This document shows positions 8,876-16,775 of a stretch of DNA of 17,319 nucleotides, one piece after another; the first letter of the stretch is position 1; each line of letters starts with the position of its first letter. The DNA lies in the NCBI GenBank assembly GCA_001839685.1, contig MLAK01001392.1, positions 1 to 17,319 of the forward strand. Reading direction: 5' to 3'. The notes under the pieces are model-generated. The model ran no database searches and had not been told where the DNA came from. It was given only the letters and a program-made list of their open reading frames with translations. Source of the DNA: Tritrichomonas foetus (Eukaryota > Parabasalia > Tritrichomonadida > Tritrichomonadidae). The translations under genes were made by a program, and so were the position numbers.

Positions 8876-8901
8876 TAGTGACATCACATTACCGGACACC
8901 C
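8876..8901 (-). repeat. mariner right terminal inverted repeat
   Basis: Read on the minus strand it starts GGGTGTCCGGTAATGTGATG and matches the left end except for the four central bases. The outer flank is TA at 8902-8903. Confidence 0.92.
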
Positions 8902-11392
8902 TATATAAAAGGCGTAAGAAAGCATGGCCATCCTGAAAATCAGAACCAAGATTATAAATTTGAATATTATTTCCAATTAATTTATTACAATTCTCAATCA
9001 TTTTAGCACTATCAGATTTGACAAAGAAGAAATTTAAGAATTGTTGGGCAAAATTATGAATTGAACTGTCTTTAAGATTTTCATCTTTGAAATCAAATGC
9101 AAGATAACGAAACTGTTCAACTTCATTTCCAAGGAATTTAATAATATTCATTAAATTGTCGTATTTATCGTTTTCATTCCTAATTTCAGAAGTTGGTTTG
9201 ACATTCGGGATTTCATTAATCTTAAACATAAATTTAATAAGTTCTGGAAGAAGGATTCCATCAATAATATCATCGATTTTGTTAAAGTGTAAATGCGCAG
9301 ATTTTCCTATACCATTTATTGTACGAAGAAGTGGACCACTACCAAGTGTATCTTCTTCGTCATTTTCATCACATCTATGTTTCATAATTTCAAAATTATT
9401 AGCAAACATCGATGAAAAGTTCGTTTCTCTATTATAAATTTTATCTAGGATTTCTTGTACTTGGAACATCATTGGAATTTTTTCAAATTTTTTACATATG
9501 AATAAAGTCATTCCTGCTGTTTTAATACTTTTCTTTACATTTTCATACGAATATTCCAAATCAGATGAATATTTTACTTTCCCATCAGTTAAATGATGTA
9601 AAAGGATGATAAGCATCTCAAATGATTTCCAATCATTTGACATATTATTTACTGATTTTCCATATTTAGATAAGACTTCATTACTTTCGGTAATTAGATG
9701 CTTTTCATTATCTTTCGTAAAAACAATACTGAAAAGCATTTTGAAGAACATATTTTGATCCTTTTCATCTTCAAAGTTGAATCTTTTATCCCAAAAATTT
9801 TGATCATATTTTCGTAGAACATGGAGTGTTTTGACATTATTAATGCCTTTTTCAGAGTAATCTGGATCCTCTACAATATCAGGAATTGTTTCATTCGTTA
9901 TTACAGAAGCTAAAGTTGGAAGTGATTTCCCATTATTAATTTCATTGATTTCATATATTTTTTGATGTTTTTTCTTTAAAAAATAATTGACAACAAATAG
10001 ATAAGGAACATTTTCTCCATTTTCTTCATTATCATCATCATCATCCGTGAAATCTCTTTTAAATGAAGATAGAGAAATTCTTTCTTTAGATTGTCTAAAT
10101 TCTTCTGTCTCAAGTTCCTCAGTTGGTAGTAATATTTGAGTTTTTTTGTCATTTTTGGTGAGTTTTGGGGATATATGATTTAATCTGTGTAAAAATTCTT
10201 GAGAAGGTGCTAAGTTTCCACTACTATCTAATAAGTCTTTTTCATTTTCTGTTTCTTTTTCTTCTTCTTCTTTAACTCTCTTTTCTGGTATTTTCCCATA
10301 AATTTCATTATTTAGGCTTGATTCAATTCCATCATCATTTTCGAGCATTTTTGTTTCAATTTTATCTTCAGCTTCTTCAGATTCATCTGTTTCATCAGAA
10401 GGAGAATATTCTTCATTTCGATTTGATAAATGTTCGGGAATTTGAATTAAATCTTCAGACGAGTCATCTACGACTAGATCAAAACTCTCAGCAGTTTCTT
10501 GCTCACTTTCTTCTTCTTTATTTTCTTCAATTTCTTTATTTTTTGCATTTTCATAATCATTAAAATAAGATTCACCAAGATCTATACCAAATTCTTTATC
10601 AATATCTTTTTCATTGATACTCTCTTTATTTGTAGTCTCTTTATCAGTTAGTTCTTTGTTATCTAATTTTTGCAATTTTGGCATGAATTTTCGAATCGAT
10701 TTTGCTTTTGGTGCTGATAATAAATTAGGCTGTAGTGATATTTTTGATTCTGAAGTTGTTTTTTCAGATTTAGAAGATAATTCATTTTCATCAGATGGTG
10801 GTTTCTTGCCTAGTTCTGTCGTTAGGTTAAATTTATCAAAAATTATAGAAAGCTGAGCCAATAAAACGTCTTCCATCGAGAAAGATGATGACTTTAAAAT
10901 CAGAGGAATTGAATTAGAAGAAAATAAAGCTTCTAAGACATCAAATTTATTACAACCATCTCCATTGAAACCTTTGTTTACTATTACTTGAATAAGTTTA
11001 TTAAAACTGGAAATTGAGGATAATGAAAATGCATCAGGTGAGACAATCTCGTTGCATTTGGCAACAATGGCTGATTTATCAATATTGAATATCATTTTTC
11101 TCAAAATAATAGAAATTAAGGATTGTTGCGATTTGTCATTGGATAAATCTATATCAAAAAATAAAAAGTCTGAATTCTCTCTGAGGTAATTGTAGGCTAT
11201 GTCGTTATTTTGATTTTTTTGAAAGATGTTAAAAGGCTTAATAACAGTTTTGGGAATTCTATCGATTTTGAAAAGCATGCTCACGAGGAGAGGGAAAGAC
11301 CGACCGTTTTCAAAGAAATCGCTGAGATCCGTTGCAATAATTTCCTTGCCGTTTTTGTCAAAATAATATTGGAGGGCAAGAAAATATTCCAT
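8902..11392 (-). pseudogene. CH-domain gene, 5' segment (about 830 codons)
   Basis: The start is ATG at 11392-11390; upstream in this frame lies the poly-A run and no better start. Residues 1-102 read like a type-1 CH domain: ALQYYFDKNGKEI, then DLSDFFENGRSFPLLVSML (the DL..F.(D/N)G..L..L core), then a C-terminal helix SLISIILRKMIF. Residues 105-188 read like a type-2 CH domain ending IPLILKSSSFSMEDVLLAQL. Residues 200-460 are an acidic Ser/Glu-rich linker, probably disordered. A second pair follows at about 461-655 (NNGKSLPTLASVI..., then DWKSFEMLIILLHHL and KKSIKTAGMTLFI). A third pair begins at about 690 (DGILLPELIKFMFKINEIP) and is interrupted by the mariner in its second CH module after DGHAFLRLLY. 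The open frame continues about 48 codons into mariner sequence to a stop at 8759, giving a possible chimeric 877-residue product. The CH call rests on fold-pattern matching, not a profile score. Confidence 0.7.
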
Positions 11393-11409
11393 TCGATTTT
11401 GAAAAGTTG

Positions 11410-11426
11410 TTTTTTTTTTTTTTTTT
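11410..11426. repeat. T17 homopolymer upstream of the CH gene
   Basis: Seventeen consecutive T are A17 on the CH-gene sense strand, 18 nt before its start codon. It may influence nucleosome exclusion or be simple slippage sequence. Confidence 0.75.
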
Positions 11427-11706
11427 CATCAGCACTTTTTTTCTGTGATTTACTTTTTAAAAGGAACTTTATTGTGTACAATTGAAAAAAATTAATAATA
11501 ATTCTGAGGAATCCACATGTGATCATTCAATTTCTAATAAATCCCATTTCTCAAAAAATTTGTGATCAGCCTTTAATGATTTGATAATTGAGTACTGCCA
11601 ATTTTTTTCGCTAATCAATGATTCAGGGGAATTGAGTTGCTAACGCCACTTTTTCATAAATCACCAAGCCTTTTTTCATTTATTTAGTATCTTTGAACTT
11701 TTTAAT

Positions 11707-11711
11707 TCATT
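11707..11711 (+). promoter_or_regulatory. Initiator-like TCATT before the SecA-like gene
   Basis: TCATT fits the trichomonad initiator TCA(+1)Y(T/A). Transcription from its A would give a 27-nt leader before ATG 11736. An in-frame TAA at 11703 and no other ATG in between fix the start codon. Confidence 0.45.
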
Positions 11712-11735
11712 TCTACGACCGTTTATATATACAAT

Positions 11736-14700
11736 ATGCCGATCTACGATCCCTACATATCCTATGCTGTTTTAACCAAAAAATGCAAAACGTCGTCGTA
11801 TTTCCACTTCTTATGTCATTTTTTACCAAAAGCCACGAAATTACTGCACTCCAACAAAATCAGCGCCAGTCTCAAAGCCGATCTTTTGAAAGCTCATAAC
11901 CTTTTCCAAGATTTTCTGAAAGAAAATGAGAAAGATGTGACTGAATATTTGAAAACACTTACAGACAATCAAAAATTACAAGTCGATTTTTCCGAGCTAT
12001 TTCATTACGATGATTGCTATTTATTTTTGCTTCACTATTTAATGCTATCCGAAAACGATAACAAATTCTCAGAAAAGGATTTAAAGTTCGAGTATTTCGA
12101 TATTGATTATCAATGTTCTGATAGCCAAGTTAAATCGTCATGTCCATCACCCACAATTTTTAGGAAACTTTGCTATTTATTTAGTAGCCCAGAAATTAAT
12201 ATAATTCTCTCAGAATATGCCTCTGCCACTATTGCAGTTAATTTTTCCGATTCCAAGAACTCGCCAATTGTTTTATTGAAATATATTTTATCGGCACTTG
12301 TACTTGCTGCTTGTGGATATAAAGTTGTTCAAGTTATTCAATATTCAGATTTTAAAATAAATCAAGGTTTTTTGATATCGATTGATAAAACTATCATTCA
12401 ATATTTGTCAAAAGGACTTTTCATTGAATCTCACATTTTTCATGATGAACAATCTACAATTAATAGTTTTATTGGTCATTTGTTTCAATACAATGGTAGT
12501 ATTGATGATTATCCAGATTTTACTGGTTATAAGTATATTTACCATGATTTTAGTGTTAAATCTATAATTGATGATATGAAATCTTCATTTAAAGATCCAT
12601 ATATTTATTTCACAGCCTATTCAATTCCTCCAACAAAGGCTATGAAACATGTTACTAGATTCAGTGATGTATCATCATTGTTTCCATTTTATTTATTTGA
12701 AGAAAAAGAACGATCAATTCAAATTCTGTTAAACAATGTTCCAATTTATGAACCAATAATGATTAATGCCGAAAATAATAGAGAATATAAAGATGCTTTA
12801 CCATGTGAATACTCAAATATAGTGACTGTAAATGTTGATGTTGATGATTATATTATGTTTAATGGTGATTTTGTTGAAGTTCGAACAGATTCCATTACAA
12901 AATACAACGTTGAATTTTCAGATCTTTCTTTATTCAAACCTGAATTTTTCATAGACAACCAACTTTATTTAACACAAACAGAAGAAGAAGTATTGAACAA
13001 ATTAGTAAAAATCCAAGACAAAATTCCAAAAAGTGACTTCAAAGCTACAGTAAAAAGCAATCTCGATTTCTCATCAAATATCAGTGTTATGGATAAAGTA
13101 TCAGTAGCAGCACATTCATTTTATAATCATGGAGATAATGCAAAGAAAAATAAAAGAAAAATTACTTTACACACAAATCAATTATTTGCCATCTATGAAG
13201 CAAGTAATTATGCTTTATCAATGAAAGAAAGTGAATTTTCCGGACGAATTTACCAAGTAGAAACAGGAGAAGGAAAATCATTTATTATTCAAGTTTTAGC
13301 TGCACTTTTGGCACAAACTCATTCAAACTTAACTACAAAATATCAAGTTCATATTACAACTTCCAATATACACCTAGCAATCCGTGATTTCATAAATTCC
13401 TATGATTTTTTCAATTCGTTAGGCTTGAAATCAGCAGTATTGGTTCATGAAAATGAACTGAGTCAAAAAGTAATCGAACAAAATAGAAACATCTTTGAAT
13501 ATAATTATTACGATCACACAGTTTTTAATAACGCCTCCAATACAAATGCTATTATCATGGAAAAGTCAGAAATTAAAATAGTTTTCTCAACATTTTTGAA
13601 TTTTGAAGGATTTTTCCTTCATATGTGTGAAGAGCAACCAGCTCTAGTTGAAAGCTATTTCAAAAATTGTATTCTTTTGATTGATGAAGCAGATACCATT
13701 TTAATTGATGAATTGATTAATGGAACCATTTTATCAAAGCCAATGAAATCAAATGCTATCGAAATTCTCGAATATATTTACGATCATAAATATGATGACA
13801 CCGATGATAAGCAAGGTCAAGATTTCCCAAAAAACATTGAGAATTATACTGATGATGACTATCAACGAATTGTTAACAAGATCAAAAATAAGTGGATTGA
13901 TTGTACTGATCTCAGCTTAAATGACATGAAAAGAATCTTTAAAGACCTTTCATTTGCCATTTCTGATGATTGCAAGAAAGGCAAAACGTATCAAATTGAA
14001 CCTAATGATAATAAAGGGCGCATTATACCATTTGATTCAAAAAATAAAGGTGTTAGTGAGCCCAACAAGGAATTTGGTGGTTTTATTCATCAGTTAATTG
14101 GAATCAAAGAGAAAAGAATTTTAGAAGCTGAAAAATTGGCAGGAACCTTTGATAAAGATGAAAGAGGATATGAAGAAATTGAAGTTACACCAATTTCAAT
14201 GAACTATTTATATATTTCCCATCCAATATTTGTGAAATTATATAAAGGTGTTTGTGGATTCACTGGTACTATTGGAAACGAAGAAGATCTTAATACATTA
14301 AAAGATGATTACAATATTTACCCTGTATATGTTCCACGAAATTTAGTCAACAGACGAGTTGAACTTCCAACAATTCTATGCGATTCTATTTCAGAGCGAA
14401 ATGAATTCATTATTCAAGATATCATCAATTTCAATAAAAAACTTTGGCCAGTTCTTGTTGTTTTTGAAGATACTAACGAAATTGATAATGTTGAAGAACT
14501 TTTAAAGGATTATCGAAATAATAATACACATAATATTTCTGCAATTAATATTTTTAAAGGTGATGCTAATTCTCAAAATATAGAAATGTCGGCAGGTCAA
14601 GATGGTTCTGTTACACTTGGAACAAATGTATGCGGGCGTGGAATTAATATATCTGCATCTAATCCAATTCATGTTATTGTTGCTTTCAGTCCGCGCAGTA

Positions 14701-16775
14701 AAAGATCGATGATGCAAGCATATGGAAGAACCGGAAGAAATTGTACCAACGGAACCGCTCGCGTTATTTGTACAAAGGAAATGTATTACTATAAAGAACC
14801 AATCATTCATCCACATGCTAAAATATCTGTAATGACTGATTTTGAAGTTAAAAAGAAATATCAAGAAAAGTTCATCGAAGAATTTAGAAAATATAGGCCA
14901 TGGATTTTTAATTGTTCTGCTAAGTTCAAGCCAGAAATTCTGCCGAAACACTTGGAGAAAATGAGAGAAACACAAATCAATGTAAATCGTTTAGTTGCAT
15001 ATAATCATAAGTTTCCAATTTGCATGAGCATTGATACTTTTCTTAATATTCAAACGCAAAGAATATTTTCACTATTTAATTGTCCAAACTGTAAATTTAC
15101 TTGGCTTCTTTTCCAGAAATATATTCGTGAAATGCTACTTGAAGCATGGTCTCTTTTCATCCAAGAAGCGAGCCGTGATTTTATACAATATCGTAAAAAT
15201 GATCCCAACATACAGTATGAAAATTATATTGACGAAAAGTATAACCAAGTACTCCTCAAAAAGCTTAATAAATGTTTTTCCTCTAGAGATGAAATATCTC
15301 CGAAACCTCACATGTCAATGTTGAGGTGCTACATGAAAATTCACCAGAGAATTGTATCAAAGTGGCAAAAAGGAATTCTATTATTTATGCCAGAACAAAT
15401 TCGGAACAAGAATATGATCAAAGGAAAAGATAAATTTTTCTCCTTAAAGCTTGGTTTTTTCCCATTCACTTTAAGAGAAGGAACAACTGGAATGAGAATT
15501 GAAACGTTTTCTGCTTATAATGATTTTGAAAAGCAAAGACAAGAGGCAAAAGAAAAGCTAGCTAAAACATCTTCATCAAATCAAGCTCAAAAGGATGAAA
15601 AGAAAGAAGAAAAGAAAGACGAAAGCAAAGAAGAAAGGAAAGAAGAAAAGAAAGACGAAAGCAGAGAAGAAAGGAAAGAAGAAAAGAAAGACGAAAAGAA
15701 AGAAGAAAGGAAAGAAGAAAGCAGAGAAGAAAATAAAGATAAAGAAAAAGATGAAAAACAAAAGAAAGAGAAAAAACATAAGAAAGACAAAAAGCATAAG
15801 AAAGATAAAAAACATAAGAAAGATAAAAAAGACAAAAAGAAAGAAGAAGAACAAAAACAACATTTTATTCAAGATCCAGAATTAAAGTATTTCTACAAAG
15901 GAGAAAACAAAATTGTTTGCAGTATTACAAATGCTGTTGATGATATATTTGAAAAAATTGGGAATTTAATTAACGATTTTCTAAGCGAAAACAGTGGTCT
16001 TCGTTTCTTTATGAGGAGAACTTTAGGCGGGTGTGAATTTGGAATTTGTATGGATATTTTTACTTTAGATGACAAATTAAAAGTTAATTTACCAAATTGT
16101 CTTATTGATAAGGAACCTTTGATTCTTTTTTCGATCACTGTTAAAAGTATGGTTCCAATTTTAATTGGAATTCTCATTGTTTTAGTTATCCTACTATCTG
16201 GTTTCATAATTACTATTGAAGCAAGTGCATCAAAAATGGCAATTGACATCGGAAAATTTGCAGGGAAAAAAGCAATAGAATTTTTAATTGAAAAATATGG
16301 AAAACAACCAATAGAAGACTATATTCAATGCCCACTTCGTAAAATCGCTGATAAGATCTTAGAAATAATAATTGGATATTTAAGTAACATAGCATCTGAT
16401 GAAAATCAAGGTTTTATTTTGGTAATTCTCAACCTTATCCATTTAATCCAACCTGATCAATTTGATTCAATCGCTGATAAACTGAGTGACAAACTTGGTA
16501 ACAAATTTAAGGTGAGTGGTGGATACAAAGGCATCATCCATTCATTAGTGCCATATACATTACTGATCGAAATAGGAATCTTGTTGATTATTTTGATTGC
16601 TTTGTGGATCAAAAACTTGACATGTCAAAAAGGGCAACTCAAATACTCTGAAAAAGCTTCACATGATGTCGGCGGTTATTCACATGACGATCCAAATAGA
16701 GAAAGGGCAATCAGAAAGTTCAGCCAGTCACATGAAAAAGCAATAAATGAAGAATTAGGAAAACCCAAAAGTTGA
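11736..16775 (+). CDS. SecA-like ATPase with Lys/Glu tract and two C-terminal membrane helices
   Basis: This 1679-residue protein has a SecA-type motor core. The first 490 residues are unassigned, with a hydrophobic stretch near 177-195. Walker A is ETGEGKS (K514). The DEAD box is DEAD at 650-653, followed by TILIDE as in SecA. An insert at about 655-840 replaces the preprotein cross-linking domain and ends with GFIHQLIGIKEKRILEAE, recalling the SecA HQ..(A)KE element. FTGTIGNEED (TGT at 843-845) matches the SecA MTGTA motif. Motif V is GTNVCGRGIN (R968). Motif VI is QAYGRTGR (994-1001, arginine fingers R998 and R1001). Residues 1287-1374 are almost all Lys/Glu/Asp. Two hydrophobic segments lie near 1473-1495 and 1607-1626, so the motor and the extreme C-terminus should share one membrane face. 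No signal or transit peptide is visible. Bacterial SecA is about 800-900 residues and soluble; this protein is twice that. Its substrate and membrane are unknown. The gene appears intact. Confidence 0.88.
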   Translation: MPIYDPYISYAVLTKKCKTSSYFHFLCHFLPKATKLLHSNKISASLKADLLKAHNLFQDFLKENEKDVTEYLKTLTDNQKLQVDFSELFHYDDCYLFLLHYLMLSENDNKFSEKDLKFEYFDIDYQCSDSQVKSSCPSPTIFRKLCYLFSSPEINIILSEYASATIAVNFSDSKNSPIVLLKYILSALVLAACGYKVVQVIQYSDFKINQGFLISIDKTIIQYLSKGLFIESHIFHDEQSTINSFIGHLFQYNGSIDDYPDFTGYKYIYHDFSVKSIIDDMKSSFKDPYIYFTAYSIPPTKAMKHVTRFSDVSSLFPFYLFEEKERSIQILLNNVPIYEPIMINAENNREYKDALPCEYSNIVTVNVDVDDYIMFNGDFVEVRTDSITKYNVEFSDLSLFKPEFFIDNQLYLTQTEEEVLNKLVKIQDKIPKSDFKATVKSNLDFSSNISVMDKVSVAAHSFYNHGDNAKKNKRKITLHTNQLFAIYEASNYALSMKESEFSGRIYQVETGEGKSFIIQVLAALLAQTHSNLTTKYQVHITTSNIHLAIRDFINSYDFFNSLGLKSAVLVHENELSQKVIEQNRNIFEYNYYDHTVFNNASNTNAIIMEKSEIKIVFSTFLNFEGFFLHMCEEQPALVESYFKNCILLIDEADTILIDELINGTILSKPMKSNAIEILEYIYDHKYDDTDDKQGQDFPKNIENYTDDDYQRIVNKIKNKWIDCTDLSLNDMKRIFKDLSFAISDDCKKGKTYQIEPNDNKGRIIPFDSKNKGVSEPNKEFGGFIHQLIGIKEKRILEAEKLAGTFDKDERGYEEIEVTPISMNYLYISHPIFVKLYKGVCGFTGTIGNEEDLNTLKDDYNIYPVYVPRNLVNRRVELPTILCDSISERNEFIIQDIINFNKKLWPVLVVFEDTNEIDNVEELLKDYRNNNTHNISAINIFKGDANSQNIEMSAGQDGSVTLGTNVCGRGINISASNPIHVIVAFSPRSKRSMMQAYGRTGRNCTNGTARVICTKEMYYYKEPIIHPHAKISVMTDFEVKKKYQEKFIEEFRKYRPWIFNCSAKFKPEILPKHLEKMRETQINVNRLVAYNHKFPICMSIDTFLNIQTQRIFSLFNCPNCKFTWLLFQKYIREMLLEAWSLFIQEASRDFIQYRKNDPNIQYENYIDEKYNQVLLKKLNKCFSSRDEISPKPHMSMLRCYMKIHQRIVSKWQKGILLFMPEQIRNKNMIKGKDKFFSLKLGFFPFTLREGTTGMRIETFSAYNDFEKQRQEAKEKLAKTSSSNQAQKDEKKEEKKDESKEERKEEKKDESREERKEEKKDEKKEERKEESREENKDKEKDEKQKKEKKHKKDKKHKKDKKHKKDKKDKKKEEEQKQHFIQDPELKYFYKGENKIVCSITNAVDDIFEKIGNLINDFLSENSGLRFFMRRTLGGCEFGICMDIFTLDDKLKVNLPNCLIDKEPLILFSITVKSMVPILIGILIVLVILLSGFIITIEASASKMAIDIGKFAGKKAIEFLIEKYGKQPIEDYIQCPLRKIADKILEIIIGYLSNIASDENQGFILVILNLIHLIQPDQFDSIADKLSDKLGNKFKVSGGYKGIIHSLVPYTLLIEIGILLIILIALWIKNLTCQKGQLKYSEKASHDVGGYSHDDPNRERAIRKFSQSHEKAINEELGKPKS
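15594..15734 (+). repeat. 36-bp tandem repeats encoding the Lys/Glu tract
   Basis: Units encode DESKEERKEEKK and DESREERKEEKK (15618-15653 and 15654-15689), flanked by partial or diverged copies (DEKKEEKK at 15594, DEKKEERKEESREEN from 15690). The unit length keeps frame. The protein segment is expected to be a long charged helix between the motor and the membrane helices. Confidence 0.8.
15777..15830 (+). repeat. 18-bp tandem repeats encoding HKKDKK x3
   Basis: Three consecutive 18-bp units encode His-Lys-Lys-Asp-Lys-Lys. This makes a strongly basic patch directly following the mixed-charge tract, about 100 residues before the first membrane helix. It could bind acidic lipids, nucleic acid or microtubules, but nothing in the sequence decides. 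Confidence 0.8.

Larger units (their letters stand above)
7616..8901 (+). mobile_element. Complete mariner transposon (1286 bp)
   Basis: The element has 26-bp terminal inverted repeats starting GGGTGTCCGG and ending TGATGTCACTA, differing only in four adjacent central bases (AGGC left, TAAT right). It is flanked by TA (7614-7615 and 8902-8903), extended to TATATA on each side. Length and structure are typical of mariner: one intact transposase gene on the plus strand, opposite to the host gene. All five undetermined bases of the window (7686, 8832, 8840, 8852, 8867) lie inside this element and outside its coding region, as expected if reads from several similar copies were merged. It interrupts the CH-domain gene within its third CH pair. 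Confidence 0.93.
2347..11392 (-). pseudogene. CH-domain (actin-binding type) giant protein gene, split by two transposons
   Basis: Three minus-strand open segments (11392-8902, 7615-5787, 2845-2347) are one ancestral gene of about 1600 codons. Each break coincides with the terminal inverted repeats of a complete DNA transposon. At the pogo site, removing the element and one TA joins ...LNK-I-AEES... in frame. At the mariner site, both flanks carry TATATA; counting that hexamer once joins DGHAFLRLLY to ILKKDRKGF in frame, in the middle of a domain, whereas a plain 2-bp duplication leaves a +1 offset. A further 1-nt frameshift lies in an A8 run (2732-2739) in the last segment. The protein has about three tandem pairs of calponin-homology-like modules, known in other proteins to bind actin or microtubules, separated by acidic and Ser-rich linkers, then a Lys/Glu coiled-coil-like tail. 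The stop lies in TAAA. It is divergent from the SecA-like gene across 343 bp. The long undamaged segments suggest recent disruption. Confidence 0.8.
11393..11735. promoter_or_regulatory. Divergent intergenic region between CH and SecA-like genes
   Basis: The 343 bp between two divergent start codons should contain both promoters. On the plus side there are three TCAT(A/T) initiator-like sites at 11654-11658, 11676-11680 (preceded by CCTTTT) and 11707-11711. The minus side lacks a clear initiator; TCAAAATCGA precedes ATG 11392. A T17 run lies at 11410-11426, directly upstream of the CH gene. No gene is seen here. Confidence 0.5.

Noticed and set aside
11281..11526. Minus-strand 81-codon frame upstream of and overlapping the CH gene start
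   Set aside because: It depends on the A17 run and uses a different frame from the CH gene. Its N-terminus lies in promoter-like sequence with no recognisable motif.
13260..14740. Generic DEAD-box RNA helicase for the ATPase core
   Set aside because: TGEGKS, DEAD followed by TILIDE, the HQL..KE insert and the FTGT and GRTGR forms fit SecA better than RNA helicases, which have SAT and HRxGRxxR motifs.
15594..15830. CRISPR-like or satellite array
   Set aside because: The repeats are in-frame coding repeats without spacers, in a eukaryotic gene.
15576..15885. Several Phe/Leu/Ser-rich or Lys-rich open frames on both strands
   Set aside because: They are other-frame readings of the purine-rich Lys/Glu repeat tract of the SecA-like gene and carry no independent coding signal.
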